A stretch of DNA of 59,036 nt from Cytophagales bacterium (GTDB lineage Bacteria; Bacteroidota; Bacteroidia; Cytophagales; Spirosomataceae): contig JAAFJL010000009.1 in assembly GCA_013298865.1 (NCBI GenBank), positions 1 to 59,036 of the forward strand, written 5' to 3'. The notes under the pieces are model-generated. The model saw only the letters and a list, made by a program, of their open reading frames with translations. It was not told the DNA's origin and made no database searches. Positions 7,425 through 15,700 of the stretch are shown here, in pieces (the first letter of the stretch is position 1; each line of letters begins with the position of its first letter). A program made the position numbers and the translations under genes.

Positions 7425-7837
7425 GACTACTATTAGATACTAATTGCCTGTTGATGATAGCTCCAAAAAAATCAAAGCACCACTGGTTGATGGATTTAAT
7501 AAAAACAGGAGCAATTGAAATAGTTGTAACCACTGAAATTTTAGAGGAATATGAAGAAATTCTTGGAAATTTTTACTCCCCAGAATATGCCGAATTGATT
7601 TTAAAAGCATTACTAAATCTCCCAAATGTGATTCGGTTAAATCCTATTTATTATCAATGGAATTTAATTGAAGACGATTATGATGATAATAAATTTGTAG
7701 ATGCTTGTGTTGCTTCAAATGCTAATCTAATAATTACTTACGATAAGCATTTTCAAATTTTGGCAAAAATTCCATTCCCTAAAGTTCTGTGTCAAAACTT
7801 AGATGAATTCAAAGTTAGCATTGAAAACTTTCAATAA
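7421..7837 (+). CDS. PIN-domain ribonuclease toxin (COG1569-like)
   Basis: A 138-residue PIN-domain protein, predicted Mg-dependent RNase. The acidic set is visible: Asp6 in LLLDTN, Glu in TEILEEYEE (about 40-45), Asp in DDNKFVDAC (about 87-94) and Asp in TYDKHF (about 110). It overlaps the antitoxin by four bases. PIN toxins of the VapC class frequently cut tRNAs or rRNA, which makes its position beside a tRNA array and an RNA ligase notable. The actual target is unknown. Confidence 0.88.
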   Translation: MRLLLDTNCLLMIAPKKSKHHWLMDLIKTGAIEIVVTTEILEEYEEILGNFYSPEYAELILKALLNLPNVIRLNPIYYQWNLIEDDYDDNKFVDACVASNANLIITYDKHFQILAKIPFPKVLCQNLDEFKVSIENFQ

Positions 7838-7853
7838 TTTCAAACAAAAACCC

Positions 7854-8315
7854 ATGAAAAAAATCATTACTTTTTTAGTTGTATTTACTTTTTGTCAACA
7901 TACTTTTGCACAGGTGTCAGAAGATGAAAAAGCAGTCAAGGCAGTTGTTATGCAACTTTTTGAAGGTATGCAAAAACATGATTCCACCATGATTAGAGGT
8001 ACATTTCACGCTTCTGCAAGAATGCAAAGTATCGGATCAAATCGTAAAACTGGTGCAGCTGAAATCACTACCGAAAGTACGATTGATGGTTTCGTGAAAC
8101 AAATTGGAACAATGCCTGCTAATGTTCAATTAGAGGAAAGAGTTTTGAGTTATGAAATCCGTGTGGACGCACAAATGGCTACGGCTTGGACTCCCTACGA
8201 ATTTTATTTTAACGGAAAACGAACACACTGTGGAGTTGATGCTTTTCAGTTTTATAAAACAGAAAAAGGCTGGAAAATCATCAGTATCTCGGACACACGT
8301 AGGAAGTGTGAGTGA
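7854..8315 (+). CDS. Secreted NTF2-like (DUF4440/lumazine-binding-like) protein
   Basis: A 153-residue protein with a clear Sec signal peptide (KKIITFLVVFTFCQHTFA, cleavage near residue 20 before QVSEDE). The remainder is a cone-shaped NTF2/SnoaL-like fold: VVMQLFEGMQKHDSTMIRG helix, then alternating strands ending KGWKIISISDTRRK. I chose the ATG at 7854 because it starts exactly at the signal peptide; an earlier in-frame ATG at 7803 lies inside the PIN gene. No catalytic residues can be assigned. It starts 16 bases after the toxin gene. Confidence 0.85.
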   Translation: MKKIITFLVVFTFCQHTFAQVSEDEKAVKAVVMQLFEGMQKHDSTMIRGTFHASARMQSIGSNRKTGAAEITTESTIDGFVKQIGTMPANVQLEERVLSYEIRVDAQMATAWTPYEFYFNGKRTHCGVDAFQFYKTEKGWKIISISDTRRKCE

Positions 8316-8409
8316 ATTTGAAAATTTGGAAATATCTCAATTGGGAAATTGTGGTTATCGAACAGTTTTGTGGTAGGGACGAATAGCATTCGTCCTAAAA
8401 TGATACCGT

Positions 8410-8586
8410 GGGATTGTGTAAAAAGTCTAAAGTTAAAAGTTGAAAGTATTTTTTGCCAAATAATATTCCGAAATAGTCTTTGAGATTTCATTTTAAAGTA
8501 TATTATTTGGAAATATTCAATTTCACAGAATAATATTTCTGCTTAAAACTTTTAACTCATAGACTTTAGACTTTTTACACAACCCC
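8410..8586. mobile_element. MITE-like inverted-repeat element
   Basis: A 177-base AT-rich element without coding capacity. Its arms GGGATTGTGTAAAAAGTCT and the complement of AGACTTTTTACACAACCCC match closely, and the match extends inward with an 8-base interruption. An inner pair CCAAATAATAT/ATATTATTTGG is nested inside. It lies between the NTF2-like gene and ypdA. Confidence 0.6.
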
Positions 8587-8721
8587 CTACCTTTAGTTAT
8601 TCCACAAAATTTTTCACAAAATCAAAATTATACCAAATTGGAATTTTTACTTTAAAACTTTGTTTTTAAAATATCCGTTATCATTCATTTGGTGGCGGAT
8701 TTTTTTTTAACTCCTGATTTC

Positions 8722-9711
8722 ATGAACAATACAAACAACTATGACCTCGTAATTATTGGTGCTGGACCGATTGGTTTGGCTTGCGGTTTGGAGGCACAAA
8801 AAGCTGGGCTAAATTATGTTATTTTAGAGAAGGGTTGCTTGGTAAATTCGCTCTACAATTACCCTGCCAATATGACTTTTTTTAGTACTTCTGAAAGGTT
8901 AGAAATTGGCGATATTCCTTTTGTTTCAAACAATGCAAAACCTACTCGTTCTGAGGCTCTGGAGTATTACAGACGTGCGGCTTTACACAAAAAACTGCCC
9001 GTAAAATTGTTTGAAGAAGTACTGGATTTGGAACAAATTCCCGATGAAAAGTATCAAATCCAAACCTCAAAAAATACTTATAAAACCGCTCATATTATCA
9101 TTGCAACGGGTTTTTATGATATTCCCTATGCTATGGATGTCGTCGGGGAAGATTTACCCAAAGTAACCCATTATTATCAAGAACCACACTTTTATGCTTT
9201 TCAAAAAGTGGTAGTGGTTGGGGCAAATAATTCTGCGGTTGATGCTGCTTTAGAAACTTGGCGAAAAGGGGCTGATGTCACGATGATTATCAGGAATAAA
9301 GAGATTGGAAGTAGGGTGAAATATTGGGCAAAACCAGACATAGAAAACAGAATAAAAGAAGGTTCAATTAAGGCTTTTTTTGAGTCGGAAATTATTGAAA
9401 TTCGCCCTCATGAATTGGACATTCAGACTCCAGAAGGCATCGTTACAATAGAGAATGACTACGTAATTGCAATGACGGGTTATCAGCCAAATTTGAGTTT
9501 TTTGTCGAGAATTGGGATAGAATTGAGTCCAGATGAAATCCGTAAACCAACATACAGTGATACCACACAAGAAACCAATCTCCCGAACGTTTATTTGGCA
9601 GGAGTCATCTGTGGGGGAATGGATACGCATTCACTTTTTATCGAAAATTCAAGAATTCATGCCGAGAAAATCATTACAACTATTCTTTCTAAACAACAAA
9701 CTGTAATATAG
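8722..9711 (+). CDS. ypdA: YpdA family putative bacillithiol disulfide reductase
   Basis: FAD/NAD(P)-dependent oxidoreductase of the YpdA/Bdr family, proposed to reduce oxidised bacillithiol. The FAD-binding motif IIGAGPIGLACGLEA is near the N-terminus. The second dinucleotide-binding motif VVVGANNSAVDAA is near residue 170, and the C-terminal FAD contact region is NLPNVYLAGVICGG. Like other YpdA proteins it lacks the CxxC of thioredoxin reductase. The ATG at 8722 gives 329 residues; the TTG at 8689 is an unlikely start. Bacillithiol synthesis genes are not in the window. Confidence 0.93.
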   Translation: MNNTNNYDLVIIGAGPIGLACGLEAQKAGLNYVILEKGCLVNSLYNYPANMTFFSTSERLEIGDIPFVSNNAKPTRSEALEYYRRAALHKKLPVKLFEEVLDLEQIPDEKYQIQTSKNTYKTAHIIIATGFYDIPYAMDVVGEDLPKVTHYYQEPHFYAFQKVVVVGANNSAVDAALETWRKGADVTMIIRNKEIGSRVKYWAKPDIENRIKEGSIKAFFESEIIEIRPHELDIQTPEGIVTIENDYVIAMTGYQPNLSFLSRIGIELSPDEIRKPTYSDTTQETNLPNVYLAGVICGGMDTHSLFIENSRIHAEKIITTILSKQQTVI

Positions 9712-9734
9712 GAATTGGGCTTGTGGCAGTTTTT

Positions 9735-10034
9735 TTATTCATTCATTCTGTTTTTCAAGTCCATTCGTTCGTGCAAAATTCTGATAACTTCTATTTCATC
9801 TTCTGCCATAATTTGATAAAATATTATGTGTTTACCTGTCCTTAGTCCTAATAAGTTGCTACTTATTCCATCATATTCTTTTCCGAGTTCTGGGTTTTTC
9901 CCAATTTGCATACAGGCAAATTCCAGAGTTGCATAATATTTGTCCGCTTGTTTTTCAGACCATTCTTCAAAAGTATAAGTCCAAATGTCATTCAAGTCGT
10001 CAATGGCTTCTTGTCGTAAAATAATTTTAGCCAT
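9735..10034 (-). CDS. parE: ParE/RelE-type toxin
   Basis: A 99-residue type II toxin of the RelE/ParE superfamily. It starts AKIILRQEAIDDLNDIW, followed by EKQADKYYATLE, then RTGKHIIFYQI and the IEVIRILHERMD strand, the standard ParE order. The gene overlaps its antitoxin by eight bases (10027-10034) and is cotranscribed on the minus strand. ParE members usually act on gyrase while RelE members cut mRNA; sequence order favours ParE. Confidence 0.92.
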   Translation of the reverse strand: MAKIILRQEAIDDLNDIWTYTFEEWSEKQADKYYATLEFACMQIGKNPELGKEYDGISSNLLGLRTGKHIIFYQIMAEDEIEVIRILHERMDLKNRMNE

Positions 10035-10275
10035 TTTTTCTTCTTTCAGTTTTTAGTTTTTTCAAGTTGTCTTGAAAGTCAAAATTTTCAACTCGTGGAC
10101 TGTCCAACCCTTTCTGAATAGCAGCTCTCAAAGCTATTATTTTACTTTCTTCATCTTCTAAAAGTCGAAGTCCTGCACGAACAACTTCACTAACGTTTTT
10201 ATAACGTCCTACTGAAATTTGACTATTTATAAACTGGTCAAAATAGTCCCCAAGTGATACTGATGTGTTTTTCAT
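10027..10275 (-). CDS. parD: ParD-type ribbon-helix-helix antitoxin
   Basis: An 82-residue antitoxin. The N-terminal RHH DNA-binding part reads MKNTSVSLGDYFDQFI, then GRYKNVSEVVRAGLRLLEDEE, and the C-terminal part is the toxin-binding tail. The ATG at 10275 gives the classic ParD start; an upstream start at 10320 would place a 15-residue tail over the operator. The palindrome at 10295-10313 just upstream is the likely autoregulatory site. Confidence 0.92.
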   Translation of the reverse strand: MKNTSVSLGDYFDQFINSQISVGRYKNVSEVVRAGLRLLEDEESKIIALRAAIQKGLDSPRVENFDFQDNLKKLKTERRKNG

Positions 10276-10294
10276 TCTCTTTATTTTTTTTAAA

Positions 10295-10313
10295 GTTACC
10301 AAAAATTGGTAAC
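10295..10313 (-). promoter_or_regulatory. ParD operator palindrome
   Basis: GTTACCAA-AAA-TTGGTAAC, perfect 8-base arms, 20 bases upstream of the antitoxin ATG. A TAACTTTA string overlapping one arm resembles the -7 element with one mismatch, so binding would block the promoter. Confidence 0.7.
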
Positions 10314-10467
10314 TGTTCAAATCTATAGGTCAATTTTTCTTTTGAGTTGTAGTTGAAATGTGGTTTGGTAAAATTGCCACCAACAATTGAGTTTTTGGAC
10401 ACAGACTTTAGCAAAAATGTATTAATTTGCACGAAATTTCCCATCAATACTTTCACTAACCACTCCC

Positions 10468-11766
10468 TTGAAATTATTAATTAATCTAAAAAATGGCGTT
10501 ATTTCTCTTGCGAATACCCATAAAAGAATCAAAAAAACATTGGATTTGACTAAGCATTTATTCATTCTCACATTTGTCGTTTTCTTAGGTGTTTTGGCTT
10601 GTTCGCATCAGCCCAAACAATTTGTCGCAGAAGAGCCTTCAACAAGGGCTACGCATCGGAATGACAGTATTTCTCGACTTTATGACCCGCAAGTTGCTGC
10701 ACGAAAAGCATCAAAATTAGATACATTTTTCAAAAAATTGCATCGTTTTGGTGGTTTCAATGGTACAGTTTTGGTGTCTCAATATGGAAAAATTATCTAT
10801 AAAAATGCTTTTGGTTATGGTAGTTTTTTCAGGAAAGATTCCCTCACTACTAATACTCCTTTTCAGTTGGCATCGGTCTCGAAACAGTTTACGGCGGTGG
10901 CAATTATGCAGTTAAAAGAAAAAGGATTAATTGACTACGATGACCCCGTTTGGAAACACATTCCATCTTTTCCTTATGATTCGAGCATCACTATACGTAG
11001 CTTACTGACCCATCGTTCGGGAATCCCTAACTATATATATGCACTCGATAGGATTGTCAATAAAAAATTTCCCCTCAATAACGAATTGGTGGTTGACCTT
11101 TTTGCAAAACATAAACCTGGTATCAATTATTTGCCAAATCAGCGTTTCAACTATAATAATTCCAATTATGTTGTGCTGGCTTATATTGTTGAAAAATTAT
11201 CTGGAATGAATTTCAGAGATTATGCAAAAAAGTATCTTTTCGAGCCTTCGGGCATGAGTAATTCATTTATTTATGACCCTTTCAATGCTGACCAAGTAGA
11301 AAAAGCCGCCGTTGGTTATACGCCTCGTAGAAATGGTTATTGGCAAGTTCCCTTCGATCACCTCGACGGTGCAACGGGCGACAAAGGAGTTTATTCAACT
11401 GTTGAAGATTTGTTTAAATGGGATATGGCTTTGAACTCTGAAAAGTTAGTGAAATTCAGTACACTATACGATGCTTTCCAGCCTGCACATACTTTCAAAT
11501 TTGCTTCAAATCGTAATTATGGTTTTGGTTGGAGACTCCAATTATTAGACGATGGTTCATGGCTGACTTTCCATACGGGTTGGTGGCATGGTTTCAAAAA
11601 TTATTATATGCACAACGCCAAAGACAATAGCTCAATCATTTGTTTGGGCAATGTCGCCAATCATTCTTTGGGTAGAATCAGGGTAGCTCAGTCTATTTTG
11701 TACCCAGACAAAGCATGGTATTTTATGAAAGGTGAAACCCTGCCAGAAGAATTGGAAGGAGAATAG
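10468..11766 (+). CDS. Serine hydrolase, class C beta-lactamase/PBP fold, lipoprotein
   Basis: A cell-envelope serine hydrolase. After a hydrophobic segment there is a lipobox (FLGVLAC, Cys about residue 45), so it is probably a lipoprotein. The catalytic SxxK is in ASVSKQFTAV, the YxN-type motif is in FNYNNSNYVV, and an HTGWW near the C-terminus replaces KTG, as usual in family VIII esterase/AmpC-like proteins. No ATG precedes the signal sequence. The frame opens at TTG 10468, and a second TTG at about 10543 (LDLTKHLF) is an equally good start. Substrate unknown. Confidence 0.85.
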   Translation: MKLLINLKNGVISLANTHKRIKKTLDLTKHLFILTFVVFLGVLACSHQPKQFVAEEPSTRATHRNDSISRLYDPQVAARKASKLDTFFKKLHRFGGFNGTVLVSQYGKIIYKNAFGYGSFFRKDSLTTNTPFQLASVSKQFTAVAIMQLKEKGLIDYDDPVWKHIPSFPYDSSITIRSLLTHRSGIPNYIYALDRIVNKKFPLNNELVVDLFAKHKPGINYLPNQRFNYNNSNYVVLAYIVEKLSGMNFRDYAKKYLFEPSGMSNSFIYDPFNADQVEKAAVGYTPRRNGYWQVPFDHLDGATGDKGVYSTVEDLFKWDMALNSEKLVKFSTLYDAFQPAHTFKFASNRNYGFGWRLQLLDDGSWLTFHTGWWHGFKNYYMHNAKDNSSIICLGNVANHSLGRIRVAQSILYPDKAWYFMKGETLPEELEGE

Positions 11767-11811
11767 AGTTCAATTAAAAATTGGTAATTAAAAATGTAAA
11801 ATAATATAGTC

Positions 11812-12480
11812 GTGAATGATTTAAGAAATGATGACAATGCCCTCGAAACAATCAGACAAGTTGAGGCTACTGGTGCAAAAGTGCATTTTATTCAGGCAGA
11901 TATTTCTCGGGTGGACTCTTTGCCAGCTATGGTAAAAGAAGCCGTTGATACTTTTGGTTCTTTAGATATTTTGGTGAACAATGCAGGAGTAGAAATTAAT
12001 GCTCCGTTTTGGGAAGTAACTGAAAAACAGTACGATATAGTGATGGATGTGAACTTGAAGGGAATGTTTTTCCTTACACAAGCCTTCGTGAAATATGTAA
12101 AAGAGAGTGGTCGTACGGGCGTGGTTGTAAACAATAGTTCTGTCCACGAAGAGTTACCTTTCCCGAATTTTACAGCATATTGTGCCAGTAAAGGCGGAAT
12201 GCAAATGGTCATGAGAAACTTAGCCGTAGAATTAGCACCACTTGGCATCAGAATCAATAATGTTGCACCTGGGGCTATTAAAACACCCATCAATGCTGAA
12301 TTATTGAGCAAACCAGAATTGTTGGCAACACTGAAAAATAATATTTCTCTTCAACGCCTCGGTGAACCAGAAGACGTTGCAGCAGTAATTGCATTCTTAG
12401 CTTCGGACGATGCCAAATACGTAACAGGCTCAACGTATTATGTGGACGGCGGTTTAACTTTCCATTATACTGAACAGTAA
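11812..12480 (+). pseudogene. N-terminally truncated short-chain dehydrogenase (glucose 1-dehydrogenase-like)
   Basis: A 222-codon frame opening with GTG. It keeps the SDR core: DILVNNAGVE, VNLKGMFF, the Ser of NNSSVHEE, catalytic YCASK, NNVAPGAIKTPI and the C-terminal YVTGSTYYVDGG. The first Rossmann strand and the TGxxxGIG cofactor loop (about 35-40 residues) are absent. The 45 bases back to the preceding gene cannot encode them. A family member without this loop should not bind NAD(P), so this is most likely a 5'-deleted pseudogene, though the rest of the frame is intact, implying a recent loss. Confidence 0.8.
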
Positions 12481-12484
12481 TTTC

Positions 12485-12706
12485 GTTGCTCGGTATTAGT
12501 TTTTCGTTGTTCGGAGTGTATCATCCGAACAATAAAAAACGAGCATCGAACATCGAGTATCGGACACGAAACTAACACCGAAAAACGAACATCGAACCAC
12601 GAGTATCGGACATCGAAACTAACACCGAACAATGAAAAACGAGCATCGAACCACGAGTATCGGACATCGAAACTAACACCGAACAACGAAAAACGAGCAT
12701 CGAAAA
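12485..12706. repeat. 54-base tandem repeats with an inverted copy
   Basis: About 3.3 units of 54 bases (12525-12706), containing AAAAACGAGCATCGAACCAC and GAGTATCGGACATCGAAAC. An inverted, shorter relative lies at 12485-12514. There are no spacers of unique sequence, so this is not CRISPR. It lies between two convergent genes. Confidence 0.85.
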
Positions 12707-12707
12707 A

Positions 12708-15700
12708 TCATCTTCCACAGATTCCTTTAAAATCGCAGTAAACACAAGTTTCTAAATCGTTGGTTCTTTCAAAGGTTTTAGAAGTGTCCAGCATATCAGA
12801 TGCAAAGGCAACTAACTGTTTTTCAGACTCTTGTAAAAAATCTTGTACGCTTTCTCCCATAGTAAAAGCCACATCTTGGGTCAAGAATCCCCCTTCAATA
12901 TTTCTGAAAGAATAAATTCCCGCCATCACTTGATTTTCGTGAGCTTTCAATACAACATTATCTCCTATGATAATATTGTTAGACTCCATTTTTTTAAGTA
13001 GAATATACTTATATAACCAAAGTTGGCGGTATTTTTCTTTGCCCTTATCCATCAAAGCATCATAAGTAGTTTGTTCTTTAGAGGGTTTCAAATCCTTCGA
13101 TTCTACCTTGCCAGTCTTATAGTCAACTACCCTAATTTTATCACCATCAATACGGTCGAGTCGGTCTATTCTTCCTGCAACTTTTATCTTTAAATTCTTT
13201 CCTTGAATCTGCGTTGGAAAACTCACATTAAAAGCCTCTTCTGTTCCCAATAATTGCACAGGAAAAGATTCATGTTGAAGCTGGAAATCAAAGAACTTCT
13301 TTAGCAGTTTTCGCCCAACTTGATAAGTAATATAATTTTGCCCTTCGTCTCTTCTCAATCCACGATTAGTCTCTGCAAAGGCATCGTCTAAATATGTATC
13401 TAATTTTTCAAAAATTGCTTGTAGGTGTTCCTGTGAAACTAATGCATCCTGTTTCATCAAGTCATTATCAATATTTTCGAGTGTTTTGTGCAACCAATTC
13501 CCAAAAGTATCAGCCTCTATTTTCTCTGAAACCTCTTCGGCTTCTGCAATACCCGCAATCTGAGAAAAGTAATATTTGATAGAGCAGCTAATAAACTCAT
13601 TAAGGTGCGAAGGGTAAAGTCCTTTTTCTGTGATACGTTTCTCAATAATTTCAATAATTTCAGGTGTTTTATGAATCTCTAATTTAGCTTCTGCATCATC
13701 AGCAGTTACTTGACTTTTAAATGAAATTGTTGGATAGGTAACATTGAGGTTTGTATTAATTTTCTTTAATTCATGCTCTATTTGCAGTATGAAGCGACTT
13801 TTCTCTCCTCCGCCATACGTATCCGAAGGCAAAACATGAAGCAATACAACTTCTTTCGCACTTTGTAATAATCTAAAAAAATGGTAAGACATTACTGCAT
13901 CTGCATGATTATGAGTCGGCAAACCAAATTCTTTAAAAGCATCAAAAGGAACAAGTGAATTCTGGCTTTTTCCTTGTGGCAAAGTTCCTTCATTTACTGA
14001 TAAAATGATAATTTTCTCAAAATCTAAAGTACGAGTTTCCAACATACCCATAATTTGTAATTGCTCGTTGGTTTCGCTCTCAAAAGGAATCTTTTCTTGC
14101 TTAATTAATTCATATAAAAAAGTCTTGAAACTACGAAAAGAAATACTGTCTTTTCGTTCATCCAGAATACCTTCGAGACGTTGTAAAATCAGATAGAAAC
14201 GATACAAATATTCAGTCTCAATAGCGTCTTGTGAAGTCCGATAAATTTCTCTAAAAATATCTATTAGAGCATAAAAAGACTTGAGAGCTTTCTTCGGACT
14301 TCGTTGCCAATGAGTAAAAAGAATCTCATACAAAGGATCATTTTGACCCATTTCTATCAATTCACTCGCTCCAAGAAATACTTTATTTTTTTGAGTAATT
14401 TCATTGAGTGTAAAACGGAGAATTTCTTCGCCTTGTAGCGAAACCTCTCCCCCCGACCCCCTCTCCTGCTGAGAGGGGGAGTTAGAATCCGAAAATCTCT
14501 CAACGGAACTCTCATCCCATCTCTTTCTGAGGGAGTTAGCTTCTGAGATTTTGTCCGATAAACTTACGTCTGCAATTGTCAGAGGCTGGCTCCCCCTCTC
14601 AGCAGGAGAGGGGGCTGGGGGGGAGAGGTTTCGGTTATTCAAATACCTTAGAATCTCATCTTTTACCAAGCCAATATTTTCAAAAACTTCTTCATTTTTG
14701 AATCGTAAAACTCTGAATCCCAATTCATTAAGCTCCATTGTTCTAAATTCATCATATTGGGGATTATCATTAACTTCATGTATTCCTCCATCAAGTTCCA
14801 CGATAAGTTTATTTTCGATATTTACAAAATCTACGATATAATCTTCAATCACGTGTTGACGGCGAAATTTAATGTCAGCCAAATTACTCCTTCTCAATTC
14901 TTGCCAAAGTAAATCTTCACTTGGTGTAGGGTTTCTTCGGTTTTCTCTTGCAAAAGGTTTTAGTTTCTTCCAAGTTAAATAATCTGTTGTATGAAAGCGA
15001 GTTGATGGAAGTTCATTCTGGTTTTGTTGGGGACTAATTTCTTCTTCTGAAAGTCTATCCGAAACCTCTCCCCCCGACCCCCTCTCCTGCTGAGAGGGGG
15101 AGTTAGCTTCTGACGGGGTTTGTTGGGGGCTAATTCCTTCTTCTGAAAGTCTATCCAAAACCTCTCCCCCCGACCCCCTCTCCTGCTGAGAGGGGGAGTT
15201 AGCTTCTGAGATTTTGTCCGATAAACTTACGTCGTCTGCTATTGTCGGAAGCTGGCTCCCCCTCTCAGCAGGAGAGGGGGCTGGGTGGAGAGGTTTTTCT
15301 CCCCCCTCCACAAAATACCTCCGTACAAAAGGATGATTTAATACCTTCACGACATGGCGATGCGAAAATTTAGGAATCCTAATAATCTCGCCTTCTGCAT
15401 TTTTGAACTCTACTAAATTCCGTTGCATCTCGAACAAAGCATCAATCAGCGTAAAGAGCATCGAGCTTTTCAGAGAAAGCCCCATTGTGATGTTCAGAGA
15501 AGGCTCATCCACCGAGTTCATGACTGGAGTAAGCAAATTCTCATCCCCCAAAACTATGGCAATTGTTGAATTCTGAGAGGCTACTTCAGTTTGTTCTTTT
15601 CTCCAATTTCGGTAAATATGCCCTGCTACTTTCGCCTGCATACTGGCATTGGCAACACCTATAATTTGTATATTTTTCTGCGATTTCAATAAATCCTCAG

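Noticed and set aside
12465..12686. 73-codon frame on the minus strand with repeated FDVRYSWF-type peptide
   Set aside because: It is the translation of the 54-base tandem repeat, with no start signals.
12525..12706. CRISPR-like array
   Set aside because: Units are contiguous with no unique spacers, and no cas genes are nearby.
14551..14841. 96-codon frame on the plus strand within addB
   Set aside because: Antisense to the DUF559 segment. Open only because the palindromes read through on both strands.
14441..15300. Intein in addB
   Set aside because: No splice-junction residues or Hint-domain blocks. The nuclease is DUF559, not a LAGLIDADG/HNH intein endonuclease, and its flanks are repeat-encoded.
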